Assembly (NCBI GenBank): GCA_040752855.1
Contig: JBFMHP010000001.1
Coordinates: 124,001-188,000 of the forward strand
Length of the DNA stretch: 64,000 bases
Direction of reading: 5' to 3'
Source: JBFMHP01 sp040752855
Lineage (GTDB): Bacteria > Pseudomonadota > Gammaproteobacteria > RBG-16-57-12
The notes below the pieces were generated by a model, which was not told where the DNA came from, ran no database searches, and saw only the letters and a program-made list of their open reading frames with translations. Positions within the stretch are counted from its first letter, which is position 1; each line of letters starts with the position of its first letter. Made by a program: the position numbers and the translations under genes. Positions 1 through 7,654 of the stretch are shown one piece after another.

Positions 1-1275
1 GAAGGCGGCATAGAGCTTGCGCCCGAGCACCGTCAGATCGCGCTGGCTGATCATCGCCAGGCCGGCGTTCTCGCGCGCGAATTGCGACAGCGCGAAATAA
101 CTATGCGTCAGCTCATCGACCAAGGCCTTGCGCTCCTGGGTGATGCGCTCGATCTTCCAGTGATGGCGCCCGTCGAGCATCGCCAAGTGGTTGAGCCGCC
201 AGTCCCACTTCTTGGCCAGGGCATGCATCACATCCTGCTGCCAGTTGGCGCCGGCGATGTAGCGCATCTTGGAGAGCGGCAGATTGATCTTGAAATAGAA
301 ACAACGGCGCACCAGCTCGATGCGGTCCTGCTCGCCGTTTTTCAGCACATAATCGGTGAGCCGGTCGATCAGCATCAGGTACGGATCGAGTTCATTGAGC
401 GAAATCTCGCCCGGCTCGTAGATCTTGCGCTTGAAGGTCAGGCTCAGGAACTCGATGTCCGGGTAATCCTTGGCATAGGCCTCCATCAGCAGGATCTTGA
501 GCACGGACTTGTACGGTGAATCGACCGCCTTGTAGATCTGCCAGACGGCCGCCCCGAAGAATTCCTCCGCCGGCATGTGGCCCAGGCCGCCAAAGTCGAT
601 GATTTCGCTGTCCTGCAGATAGCGCCGCGCGACGAGATTCTTCGCGTACTCGGTATAATTCTTCTCTTCTTCCGGCGGCACCAGCCACCACACCGGGATG
701 CGGCCGGCGAGCCACAAGGCGGTGCGGTAAAACTCGTCGAGCAACAGGTCGTGCTGCGCGGTGCCGCTGCTCTCGCTGCTCAGATCCAGCACCTCGCCGC
801 GGCGAAAGCGGTCGGCGTCCATCAGGAAAAAGTGCACCTCCAGATTGTAACCATCGGCCCATTTTTCGATCAGCGCGCATTTCTCACGCAGTTCCTTGAG
901 CTTCGCGGTGTCGAGGTTAGGCGCATGACACAGCCAAATGTCGAAATCGCTCTTGGTGGAATGGGCGATGGTGCCGCTCGAACCGATCAGAAACAGCGCG
1001 TGGATGTCGTAGTAATGCGACAGCAGGCGCTTGTATTCAAACCCCTTCACCAGGCGGCGCGCGGCCATCAAGGCCTGGCCTTCCTTGAGATAGTTGGAGA
1101 TGCCCGCCGGTGTTTCCATCGACACGAATCCCGGCAGCGAGGGATGATTGACATGAAACAGCAGCGGCAGGATGTCGAGCACGTCCTGTTGCTGCGGCCG
1201 CAAGGTCTCGCGCGTGCGGCTCAGGCGCATTTGATTGAGCGTGAGGAATTTTTTCTTGATCGCTTTGAGATCCAC
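1..1275 (-). CDS. cyaA: Class I adenylate cyclase, N-terminal half (runs off the window)
   Basis: Makes cyclic AMP from ATP in the cytoplasm for CRP-type signalling. The minus-strand frame is open from a GTG at 1275 to the window edge, giving 425 codons of a family usually 800-950 residues long. The start reads V/M-DLKAIKKKFLTLNQMR, typical of the family. The nucleotidyltransferase core is clear: GSSGTIAHSTKSDFDIW, with the GS pair and two metal-binding Asp, about residues 96-112. GTG is chosen because GGACGAG lies 8 nt upstream and no in-frame ATG exists before it. A TATTAT-like -10 (1302-1307, minus) precedes it, but I see no good -35. The C-terminal regulatory half lies outside the window. 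The identification is secure; only the start codon is uncertain. Confidence 0.93.
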   Translation of the reverse strand, partial: MDLKAIKKKFLTLNQMRLSRTRETLRPQQQDVLDILPLLFHVNHPSLPGFVSMETPAGISNYLKEGQALMAARRLVKGFEYKRLLSHYYDIHALFLIGSSGTIAHSTKSDFDIWLCHAPNLDTAKLKELREKCALIEKWADGYNLEVHFFLMDADRFRRGEVLDLSSESSGTAQHDLLLDEFYRTALWLAGRIPVWWLVPPEEEKNYTEYAKNLVARRYLQDSEIIDFGGLGHMPAEEFFGAAVWQIYKAVDSPYKSVLKILLMEAYAKDYPDIEFLSLTFKRKIYEPGEISLNELDPYLMLIDRLTDYVLKNGEQDRIELVRRCFYFKINLPLSKMRYIAGANWQQDVMHALAKKWDWRLNHLAMLDGRHHWKIERITQERKALVDELTHSYFALSQFARENAGLAMISQRDLTVLGRKLYAAF

Positions 1276-1522
1276 AGCCGGTGCTCGTCCAGATGCCCGA
1301 AATAATACAATTACAAAATGGAGGTCTATGAAGCACGGCAGCCGCTGCGCCAATCCCCCGAGTCGCGACAAATACATGCCGGGAGGGCGCCTCTTCGCAG
1401 CCAACACATCAAGGCGCGCCTGCGTCTTCACAACGGATTTTACCCCTAATGTATCGGCACAAATGCGCATTTGCTTAGCCGCGCCCGCGCGTGCAGTGGA
1501 TCACCGCGCCCGGTGAGAAAAT

Positions 1523-1580
1523 CGTTAAAGCTTTGGCGCTTCTTGCCGCTTTAACGCAATTGACTTACATTCCCTATAAA
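1523..1580 (+). promoter_or_regulatory. Inverted repeat with overlapping promoter-like elements
   Basis: A perfect 9-bp inverted repeat, CGTTAAAGC (1523-1531) and GCTTTAACG (1548-1556), is separated by 16 nt. Its right arm overlaps a weak -35 (TTAACG, 1551-1556), followed after 18 nt by TATAAA (1575-1580). The predicted start of transcription lies about 18 nt before the downstream ATG, leaving just enough room for its GGAGG. A repressor operator is plausible, but the promoter match is only moderate. The rest of the 1276-1604 gap shows nothing else I recognise. Confidence 0.33.
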
Positions 1581-1604
1581 CATCATTCCACTTGGAGGAG
1601 TCCG

Positions 1605-2432
1605 ATGGATTTCACGCTCGACAGCGGCACGGCGCAACAACTGCTCAAGTCCCTGCCCATGGGTATAGTCACCACCAACGCCAAGGGCGAGATCACCTGG
1701 GCCAATGACGCCATGCTGCGCCTGCTAAAGACGCGTTCCTCCGGGGGTAAGCTGAGTCTGGACGCCGTCGAGGAACTGCAGCCGTTTTTGGAATCCAAAG
1801 GCACCTTTACGGTGCTCGATCCCAACAGCGGCAGCCAGATCTGGCTGCGGCATGTGGCCGTGGATCTGGCCGGCGGCGCGGGCAGAAGCCACATCTTCGA
1901 GGATGTCACCGAGGCGAAAGACTTCCAGCAGGAACGCGATCAGTTGGCGGAGACCGTGCGCCGTCAGTCGCCGACCGACGAGCTGACCGGCCTGCTCACC
2001 CAGCATGCCCTGATGCAGGGGCTGCTGCCGCTGGTCTCGCTCAGCCGCCGTTACGACATGCCGCTCTCCATGGTGATGCTCGAGATCAAGAATCTGAAGG
2101 CCTTCAGCGACCATGGCCCGAACGCGGTGGTCGCCACCGGCCGCCTGCTCAAGGAACAGATGCGCTGGGCGGATATGATCGCCCGGGTCGGCGAAGGGCA
2201 ATTCCTCCTGGCGCTGCCGGAGACCAGCAAGGCGGCGGCCGCGCAGCTGGTGGACAAGATCTATCCCCTGCTGACGCAGTTGAAGCTGCCCGGGACCGAC
2301 CTTCAACCGCAAGCGGCCTTCGGCATCACCGAATGGAGCCGCAACGACGACGTCAAGCGCCTGATTAGGCGCACCGAGAAGGCGCTGGATCTGGCCCGGG
2401 AGGACGACACCCGCTACGCCGAGGTCATGTGA
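1605..2432 (+). CDS. PAS domain protein with degenerate GGDEF domain
   Basis: Cytoplasmic signalling protein of 275 residues. Residues about 10-110 look like a PAS sensor (LKSLPMGIVTTNAKGEITWA, then HIFEDVTEAKD). A linker beginning TDELTGLLT leads into a GGDEF-type domain at about 125-270. The active-site loop that should read GGDEF is RVGEGQF, so diguanylate cyclase activity is unlikely; the protein may bind ligand or regulate a partner. The ATG at 1605 has GGAGG 7 nt upstream. The frame is open further upstream, but that part lacks family similarity. The stop overlaps the GTG start of the nuclease gene (GTGA), so the two are probably translated together. Confidence 0.8.
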   Translation: MDFTLDSGTAQQLLKSLPMGIVTTNAKGEITWANDAMLRLLKTRSSGGKLSLDAVEELQPFLESKGTFTVLDPNSGSQIWLRHVAVDLAGGAGRSHIFEDVTEAKDFQQERDQLAETVRRQSPTDELTGLLTQHALMQGLLPLVSLSRRYDMPLSMVMLEIKNLKAFSDHGPNAVVATGRLLKEQMRWADMIARVGEGQFLLALPETSKAAAAQLVDKIYPLLTQLKLPGTDLQPQAAFGITEWSRNDDVKRLIRRTEKALDLAREDDTRYAEVM

Positions 2433-2956
2433 GCCCCGGCCGGCGGCCGGCCCTGCCCGTGCCTCAGGTCTTGCTGCTGCTACTGTTGCTGCTCCCCAGC
2501 GTATCGTCGGCCGGGGAGATCAACGCGCATGTCTATAACGTCATCGATGGCGATTCGCTCTGGGTGGAGACCAGCCGCGGCGAGCGGCTGGAAGTGCGTC
2601 TCGGCGGCATCGATGCCCCGGAATACAATCAGCCCCACGGCATGGAAGCCAAAAAACGGCTCGGCCGCCTGCTGATCAATCAACGGGTGCGCCTGATCGA
2701 ACTCGACCGAGATCAATATCACCGCGTGGTCGCCCAGCTCTATTTGGGCAAGATCGACGTGAATGCGACCCTGGTCGAGGAGGGCAACGCCTGGGTCTAC
2801 CGGCATCGCGCCGCCGAGGAGCCCCCCCGGCTGCTCGCCCTGGAACGCCAGGCCCGGCGGCAGCACCGCGGCCTTTGGGCCGACGCCAAGCCCATCCCGC
2901 CCTGGAAATGGCGCAGGCTCAACAAGCCGCATCCGGCCAAGGGCAAGGCCGATTAA
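2429..2956 (+). CDS. Secreted thermonuclease-family (SNase-like) nuclease
   Basis: Predicted extracytoplasmic nuclease of 175 residues. It starts at GTG 2429, overlapping the previous stop by 4 nt. An N-terminal signal peptide with a long leucine run (about residues 13-25) ends near VSSAGE. The SNase fold follows: VIDGDSLWVE, then RLGGIDAPE carrying the first catalytic Arg and the acidic residue region, then DRDQYHRVVA with the second catalytic Arg, then GNAWVYRH. The basic tail (KPIPPWKWRR) is common in this family. Substrate (DNA or RNA) cannot be told. Coupling to a PAS/GGDEF-like gene is unusual, though its meaning is unknown. The stop codon lies inside the left arm of the 2953-3137 palindrome. 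Confidence 0.85.
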   Translation: MSPGRRPALPVPQVLLLLLLLLPSVSSAGEINAHVYNVIDGDSLWVETSRGERLEVRLGGIDAPEYNQPHGMEAKKRLGRLLINQRVRLIELDRDQYHRVVAQLYLGKIDVNATLVEEGNAWVYRHRAAEEPPRLLALERQARRQHRGLWADAKPIPPWKWRRLNKPHPAKGKAD

Positions 2957-3137
2957 CCCGGATATTTCATCACGGATCGTAGCGAGGGCGCGTAAGGCAT
3001 CGAAGATTCGGGACGCACGGAGCTTTTGACGGTGAAGGCATAGTCGACACTATGTCGAGCCGGCAAAAGCGAGTACGTCGCGAAGATTCAATGGATTACG
3101 CGTCCGCAGTAGATTCGTGATGAAATATCCGGGTTAA
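2953..3137. repeat. 185-nt near-complete palindromic (MITE-like) element
   Basis: The terminal 21-bp arms are perfect inverted copies (2953-2973 and 3117-3137, beginning TTAACCCGGATATTTCATCA). Imperfect complementarity continues inwards: GCGCGTAA near 2990 pairs near 3097, GCTTTTG with CAAAAGC, and a central CATAGT-CGAC-ACTATG (3039-3054). The whole element could fold into one long hairpin. The ends contain the stop codons of both convergent genes. No coding capacity and no obvious target duplication are seen. Confidence 0.8.
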
Positions 3138-4036
3138 GTCAGGAATGCCACTGCCCAGGCGCCCGCCACACTCGCGATGGCCAGCCCGCCGAATATGAGC
3201 TGGCCGCGCTCATCCAACCGGAGACGCCGGCCCAGCAGGGCGATGAGCAAGCCCAGCGCCGCGCCGCAGACAAATCCCGTGATATGGGCCATCCAATCGG
3301 TCCGCTCTTGCGGTCCGCCCAGAAACGCCAGCAGGGTCACCCCGACCAGCAGCGGCAACCAGCGCCGCATCCCGGTGTAGAGCCAGGAATCGCGCCGCCA
3401 CCAGATATACGTCGACAAGATCCCCACCGCCCCGAAGATCGCAGTCGAGGCACCGATCCAGTGATGGGTTTCGGGCTGGATCACGCCATTGATCAGATTA
3501 CCGAGGATGCCCGATGCCAGGATGGCAAACCAGGCCAGGCCCGAGCCGAGCAGCTGGCTGAGCACCACGCCCATCAGGATGCCGAATCCGAGATTGCCGG
3601 CCAGATGGCCAAGGTCGACATGCAGGGTGAGCGCCGTGACCGCGCGCCACCACTCCCCCGCCTGCACCGCCGCAGCCTTGCCGGTACCGGCAGCCAGCAC
3701 CGCTTCGGCAGTCGGCTCGAAATTCTGCAAGTCGAACAACAGCAGGAGGATGGCGGCATAGAGCATGGCGCCCATTGCGCCGTTGGAAAGGATGCGGGAA
3801 TGGAGGCGGGGCTTGGGCCGGCGCTGATTCTCCAGCCGGTAAAGACGCAGCTGCTCGGCCGCCTTAGGCTCATCCTGCACCTCGACCACCAACGCGAATT
3901 GCCGCTCGTAGTAGATCACGGCGTTGGGAATCCCCACCGACTCCAGCACCATCGCCGCCTCGCTGCACTCATGGCGGACCGGCGACTGGAGCACGATGGC
4001 CGTCCGGGCATCGTCATCATTCACGGATTCATGCAC
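3134..4036 (-). CDS. Rhomboid family intramembrane serine protease
   Basis: Cleaves membrane proteins within the lipid bilayer. The N-terminal ~80 residues are soluble and resemble a DUF2007-like segment (VLQSPVRHECSEAAMVLESV). About six hydrophobic segments follow. Catalytic features are present: HLAGNLGF (the HxxxN motif), the serine in IGASTAIFG, and the histidine in AHITGFVCG. The longest frame begins at a TTG (4054). I prefer GTG at 4036 because GAGGG lies 8 nt upstream; GTG 4024 is also possible. This gives about 300 residues. It converges on the nuclease gene, and its stop lies in the palindromic element. Substrates are unknown. Confidence 0.87.
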   Translation of the reverse strand: MHESVNDDDARTAIVLQSPVRHECSEAAMVLESVGIPNAVIYYERQFALVVEVQDEPKAAEQLRLYRLENQRRPKPRLHSRILSNGAMGAMLYAAILLLLFDLQNFEPTAEAVLAAGTGKAAAVQAGEWWRAVTALTLHVDLGHLAGNLGFGILMGVVLSQLLGSGLAWFAILASGILGNLINGVIQPETHHWIGASTAIFGAVGILSTYIWWRRDSWLYTGMRRWLPLLVGVTLLAFLGGPQERTDWMAHITGFVCGAALGLLIALLGRRLRLDERGQLIFGGLAIASVAGAWAVAFLT

Positions 4037-4119
4037 TTCCCAAACCCTCGACAATCACTGCATCACCCCGACATGGGGACGCGGGAATGGCAAATCAAGG
4101 ACGGCGGACAAGCCGGGTA

Positions 4120-4148
4120 TTGACTCAAGATGAGGAACTGACTAACAT
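4120..4148 (+). promoter_or_regulatory. Promoter of tRNA-Val
   Basis: TTGACT (4120-4125), a 17-nt spacer and TAACAT (4143-4148) are followed by a GC-rich discriminator (GCGCGGC), as is usual for stable-RNA promoters. The predicted transcript starts near 4155, about 24 nt before the mature tRNA end. This is a good spacing and composition match by eye. Confidence 0.6.
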
Positions 4149-4178
4149 GCGCGGCTCATGCCGTTTGACAATCTCGAC

Positions 4179-4254
4179 GGGTGCTTAGCTCAGCTGGTAG
4201 AGCGTCGCCCTTACAAGGCGAATGTCGGGAGTTCGATCCTCTCAGCACCCACCA
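4179..4254 (+). tRNA. tRNA-Val (anticodon TAC)
   Basis: A complete cloverleaf of 76 nt. The acceptor stem GGGTGCT pairs with AGCACCC and the CCA end is encoded. The D arm reads TAGCTCAGCTGGTAGAG. The anticodon stem TCGCC/GGCGA holds loop CTTACAA with anticodon TAC at 4212-4214, and the T arm contains GTTCGATCC. It decodes valine GUA and other GUN codons by wobble. It is transcribed alone from the promoter at 4120-4148. I see no integrase or duplicated 3' end nearby, so it is not serving as an integration site in this window. Confidence 0.97.
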
Positions 4255-4291
4255 TCTTCCCCCCGCACTGACTCAAATCTTCGCGCCCGCC

Positions 4292-4702
4292 TCAGGCGGA
4301 ACGTACGCGAATAATGACCTCGACACCGCTCATTTGCGTACCTTCCGGCAGGGGCGGGAAGTCCTTGAAGCTCAGCGCCCCCTCGGGGACATCCGTCAAT
4401 TGCCCGGTTTGCTCGTTAAAGAAGTGATGATGGGCGTGGACGGTGGAGTCGTAGAAGATCTTGCTGGGATCGACGATGATTTCGCGCACCAGCCCCTTGT
4501 CGACGAAGAGATTCAGCGTGTTGTAGATCGTGGCCTTGGAAACGCAGGCGCGCTCGTGATTGACTTCTTCCAGCAACTGCTCGGCGGACATATGGCGCGG
4601 CTGCGAACACAACACCTGGGCGATCTTGATGCGCTGTTGCGTCGGGCCGATGTCATGGCGGCTCAACAGTTCACAAATTTCGTTGTGTGTTTTCGTTTCC
4701 AT
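4292..4702 (-). CDS. Fur family transcriptional regulator, Irr-like
   Basis: A 136-residue DNA-binding metalloregulator. The winged helix (about residues 15-85) contains PTQQRIKIAQVL and SKATIYNTLNLFVDKGLV. It is followed by the metal-site run HAHHHFFNE. The C-terminal CxxC zinc motifs of classical Fur or Zur are absent. The C-terminal end (LPEGTQMSGVEVIIRVR) matches the layout of rhizobial Irr, which reports haem and iron status. That subgroup assignment is from memory and is an inference. The gene is monocistronic, lies next to thiO and is about 12.5 kb from the hem operon. Tandem repeats between its promoter and start suggest autoregulation. Alternative call: PerR-like Fur. Confidence 0.85.
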   Translation of the reverse strand: METKTHNEICELLSRHDIGPTQQRIKIAQVLCSQPRHMSAEQLLEEVNHERACVSKATIYNTLNLFVDKGLVREIIVDPSKIFYDSTVHAHHHFFNEQTGQLTDVPEGALSFKDFPPLPEGTQMSGVEVIIRVRSA

Positions 4703-4723
4703 AGCGACACCCTCGAGGCTGCT

Positions 4724-4787
4724 GTTCAGTTTCGGTTCAGTTTAGACTTGCTCGAGATATACTATTGAGTTTCTGTGGCGAGCGCAA
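4724..4787 (-). promoter_or_regulatory. Candidate promoter and tandem operator of the Irr-like gene
   Basis: On the minus strand, TTGCGC (4787-4782), a 17-nt spacer and TAGTAT (4764-4759) form a reasonable promoter. Between it and the ATG lie two direct copies of AAACTGAAC (4743-4735 and 4732-4724), spaced 11 bp apart, about one helical turn. Such phased repeats are a natural place for the regulator to bind its own gene. The binding itself is inference. Confidence 0.4.
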
Positions 4788-4819
4788 TTCCTCGAAAGCG
4801 ATACCCTCAACATCCCGGC

Positions 4820-5914
4820 TCATGCGCGCAGGGCATAGGCCTCGGGCGGCACCACGGTGGGCTGGCCGAGCATGAGCTGACGCACCAACCGCGCGGAGGC
4901 CGGCCCCATCGCCACACCGTTGCGGAAATGCCCGATATTGAGATAAAGCCCTTTGATTTCAGAAGCTTCCGTGACAAAGGGGACGCCGTTGGGCGAGCCC
5001 GGCCGCAGACCGGCCCAATGCCGGACGACCGGGCAGTCGGCCAATGCAGGCATCAGGGCCACGGCGGCGGCCCATAATTCCTCCCGAGCGGCGGCGGTAG
5101 TCGTCTTGTCAAATCCTGCGTATTCGACCGTGCTGCCGGCCAGCACCAGCCCATCCTGGCGCGGGATCAGATAGCGTCCCTCTTGCAACACGATGCGCCG
5201 AAGCATGCCCGGGCGCGCCTGGAACAGCAGCATCTGACCCCGCACCGGCTCGACCGCGAGCGCGATACCCAGCCTTTTCAGCAGGCCCGCGCCCCACGCC
5301 CCGGCGGCCACCACCACCTGTTCGGCGTGATACTGCGCCGCAGCGGTGCGGATGGCGATGCCGGCGGCCGCCGGTTCGATGGCAGTCACCTCGCTGTGGG
5401 TGTGAAGGGTGACGCCGCGGGCCAAAACCGATGCGTACGCCGCCTGCAACAGACGCGGGTTGCGCACCTGGGCAACCTGCGGCATCCACAGCCCCGTGGC
5501 GCCGGGGAGCCCCAAAGCCGGCTCGCAATTCAACACCTCGCGGGCATCGAGCCGCTGCAGCGGCGTGCCGGTGCGCGCCGCCCAGCCGACGGCCGCCTCG
5601 GCGTCCGCCACGTTCAGCATCAACAGGCCGGAGCGCACCCACTCGGCGTCGATGCCGGTCTCCTGCCGCAGTTCGGCGACGAGCTCCGGGTAGTACGCCT
5701 GGCTCCAGGCGACCAAGGCATTGACCGCATCTAGATAGCGCCAAGGATGAAGCGGCGAGATGATGCCCCCACCCGCCCAGGAGGACTCGCGGCCGGCCTC
5801 CTGGCGCTCCAGCACCAGGACGCGCCGGCCCTGCTCGGCCAGCTCGCGCGCGGTCAACAAGCCGATCAGGCCGGCGCCGACGACGATGCAGTCATAGCGA
5901 GGGGCCGGCTTCAT
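4820..5914 (-). CDS. thiO: FAD-dependent glycine oxidase, ThiO
   Basis: Oxidises glycine to the imine used to build the thiazole ring of thiamine. It is a 364-residue D-amino-acid-oxidase-fold flavoprotein. The N-terminal dinucleotide fold reads DCIVVGAGLIGLLTARELAE, then LERQEAGRESSWAGGG. Family landmarks further on include VRGQMLLFQA, the active-site segment RYLIPRQDGLVLAGSTVE, and near the C-terminus WAGLRPGSPNGVPF and NIGHFRNGVAMGP. ATG 5914 overlaps the stop of the upstream kinase gene (ATGA), so a longer frame reaching 6079 is not real coding. No other thiamine genes or TPP riboswitch are visible nearby. Confidence 0.88.
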   Translation of the reverse strand: MKPAPRYDCIVVGAGLIGLLTARELAEQGRRVLVLERQEAGRESSWAGGGIISPLHPWRYLDAVNALVAWSQAYYPELVAELRQETGIDAEWVRSGLLMLNVADAEAAVGWAARTGTPLQRLDAREVLNCEPALGLPGATGLWMPQVAQVRNPRLLQAAYASVLARGVTLHTHSEVTAIEPAAAGIAIRTAAAQYHAEQVVVAAGAWGAGLLKRLGIALAVEPVRGQMLLFQARPGMLRRIVLQEGRYLIPRQDGLVLAGSTVEYAGFDKTTTAAAREELWAAAVALMPALADCPVVRHWAGLRPGSPNGVPFVTEASEIKGLYLNIGHFRNGVAMGPASARLVRQLMLGQPTVVPPEAYALRA

Positions 5915-6792
5915 ACTGAATAGCGCTGCGCCAGTCCGGCAAAGCCCATCTGGCTGCATTTGAGCCCGGCGACGCGGCACCCCATCGCCAGCGACTGGGG
6001 CAGGTCGCTCGAATGCAGACGGGCGTGGATATAGCCGGCGTTGAAGCTGTCGCCTGCGCCGATGCTGTCGACGATGCACGCCTGAGGGTAGGCCGGGACA
6101 TGGTGCTGCCGGCCTTCGGGGGTAAGCCCGTAGGCCCCGTCCTCACCCCAGGTACAAACCAATTCCGCTGACGGGGCGTGCGCGCGCATGGCGCTCAGGA
6201 AGGGGAAGGCCTGCGTAAAACCCCGCGCGCGGGCGTAGACCCTGGAAAACAGCAGGACATCCGCATCGGCGAACAGGGCCTCGATGCCATCGCGCGGCTT
6301 TTCGATCTCCACCGAGCGCGGCAGCTGCGGTGCGACGCGCCGGGCGTGGGCGAGCATCCGGGCGGTATCCGCGACGGCGCGGCCCTCGAAATGCAGCCAA
6401 TCCAGCCCTGCCAGCTCCAGGCGGGCGAAATCTTCGAAGCGGAATTCGGGCAGATCGCGATAGTGGACGATCGTGCGACTGCCGTTCAGGCGATTGAGCG
6501 TGATGTAGGAGGTCGGCGTTTTACCGGTGCGGGCGATATGGCAGTCCGTGTATGCGACATGGAAACGATCCAGATCCTGGCGGATCACGTGGCTCGCGGC
6601 ATCCTCGGCGAGCACCCCGCCCCAGCGGCAGACGTGGTCGAACTGGCTCAACACCACCAAGGTGTTGGTGACATTCCCCCCGCGCGCCATCGTCTGATTC
6701 AGTGCGCGAACCTCGCTGTCTTCGGCGGGAAATCCGTCCACCACGTTGATGATGTCCAGGGTCGCGATGCCGACACCCAAGATCCGAGCCAT
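5911..6792 (-). CDS. PfkB family carbohydrate kinase (ketohexokinase-like)
   Basis: Sugar or nucleoside kinase of 293 residues in the ribokinase fold. It starts MARILGVGIATLDIINVVDG, with a typical GGN substrate loop (MARGGNVTNT). The C-terminal signature VDSIGAGDSFNAG contains the catalytic base and anion hole. The overall pattern (short length, WLHFEGR, a CTWGEDGAYG segment) resembles eukaryotic-type ketohexokinases more than ribokinase or fructokinase. It overlaps thiO by 4 nt, so the two form an operon. A link between sugar phosphorylation and glycine oxidation is not obvious. The substrate is not known. Confidence 0.83.
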   Translation of the reverse strand: MARILGVGIATLDIINVVDGFPAEDSEVRALNQTMARGGNVTNTLVVLSQFDHVCRWGGVLAEDAASHVIRQDLDRFHVAYTDCHIARTGKTPTSYITLNRLNGSRTIVHYRDLPEFRFEDFARLELAGLDWLHFEGRAVADTARMLAHARRVAPQLPRSVEIEKPRDGIEALFADADVLLFSRVYARARGFTQAFPFLSAMRAHAPSAELVCTWGEDGAYGLTPEGRQHHVPAYPQACIVDSIGAGDSFNAGYIHARLHSSDLPQSLAMGCRVAGLKCSQMGFAGLAQRYSV

Positions 6793-6912
6793 AGTCGTCT
6801 ACTGATTGAGAAAATCAGCTGGGAGTATACCACTTCGAGAGATGTTCAAGCGCGTGAACTTCGGCTACATTACCAAGATCCCACGATCTCCGGAGAGCTC
6901 GGTTCCGCAGAC

Positions 6913-7596
6913 ATGAAACAGCGATGCGCATTCCTCATGGCCGCAAGTATCGCCCTGCTCATCGGCAGCGGGGGGGCGGCACGCGAGGCCAGCTCCGCAG
7001 AGGAAGGCACGGTACTCGATCTGGTGCGGCCCGCCCCAAAGACCACGCCCGCGCCAACCCCGGCCGCAAGCCCCGTCGCGCAACCCGCCCCGAACATCAC
7101 AACAGCCCAACCCGAGGCGCCCAAGCCCGCCAAGGAGCTGCGCATCGTCACACCGGATGCGCCCGGCCTGCTTCAGGAAAGCGGGATTTACGACCGTGCG
7201 AACGACTCGATGGTCGTCTTGCAAAACCCGGTCGAGGCCGTCGCAGAATTTCCGAAGGACCGCCGCAACGCCGTCGATTGGGTGGCGACGCTGCAGAAGG
7301 GATTGATCAATCCCCGCAGTGTGCTGCACGGCTATGACCGCAAGGACAAGCCGCTCGATCTCGATGTGGTGATGAAGAACACCTCCACCATGCCTTACGT
7401 CAAATTCCCGCACAAACAACACACCGAATGGCTCGGTTGCGAGAACTGCCATCCGCAACCGTTCGAAACCCAGGCCGGCAAGACGCCGGTGACGATGACC
7501 AAGATATTGCGCGGAGAATATTGCGGGGTCTGCCACGATCGCGTGGCGTTTTCGCTGTTTCTGTGCGAGAAGTGCCATAACACAGCGCCGCGTTAA
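6913..7596 (+). CDS. Periplasmic triheme c-type cytochrome (c7-like)
   Basis: Exported electron carrier of 227 residues. It has an N-terminal signal peptide (about residues 1-24, cleavage near GGAAREA). A proline/alanine-rich linker (residues about 38-75) follows, then a C-terminal haem domain with three CxxCH motifs: CENCHPQPF, CGVCHDRVAF and CEKCHNTAPR. Distal histidine ligands are likely in FPHKQH. The layout matches c(7)-type triheme proteins found in metal-, sulfur- or iron-metabolising bacteria. It is transcribed away from the pfkB gene. The stop codon is buried in the hairpin at 7584-7624. The redox partner is unknown. Confidence 0.85.
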   Translation: MKQRCAFLMAASIALLIGSGGAAREASSAEEGTVLDLVRPAPKTTPAPTPAASPVAQPAPNITTAQPEAPKPAKELRIVTPDAPGLLQESGIYDRANDSMVVLQNPVEAVAEFPKDRRNAVDWVATLQKGLINPRSVLHGYDRKDKPLDLDVVMKNTSTMPYVKFPHKQHTEWLGCENCHPQPFETQAGKTPVTMTKILRGEYCGVCHDRVAFSLFLCEKCHNTAPR

Positions 7597-7624
7597 CCCG
7601 TTCTTCACGGGCTAACGCGGCGCT
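7584..7624. terminator. Strong hairpin between convergent cytochrome and rho genes
   Basis: AGCGCCGCGTTA (7584-7595) pairs perfectly with TAACGCGGCGCT (7613-7624). A further CCCG/CGGG pair closes a 7-nt loop. The stem includes the cytochrome stop codon. No T-run follows on either strand, so it may stabilise 3' ends rather than act as a classical intrinsic terminator. Confidence 0.55.
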
Positions 7625-7654
7625 CAGTCATGATTGGATTGTGATCCGTACGGA

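Noticed and set aside
1491..1604. Upstream start (1491) for the PAS/GGDEF-like gene
   Set aside because: The extra residues have no similarity to PAS proteins and ATG 1605 has a strong GGAGG site.
4165..4170. TTGACA just upstream of tRNA-Val as its -35 box
   Set aside because: It lies only 8 nt before the mature tRNA 5' end, which leaves no room for a -10; the promoter at 4120-4148 fits better.
4141..4254. tRNA-Val as attachment site of a genomic island
   Set aside because: No integrase, no duplicated tRNA 3' end, and ordinary chromosomal genes on both sides.
6793..6912. TPP riboswitch upstream of the pfkB-thiO operon
   Set aside because: The conserved CUGAGA and related thi-box motifs are not seen on the minus strand in this short gap.
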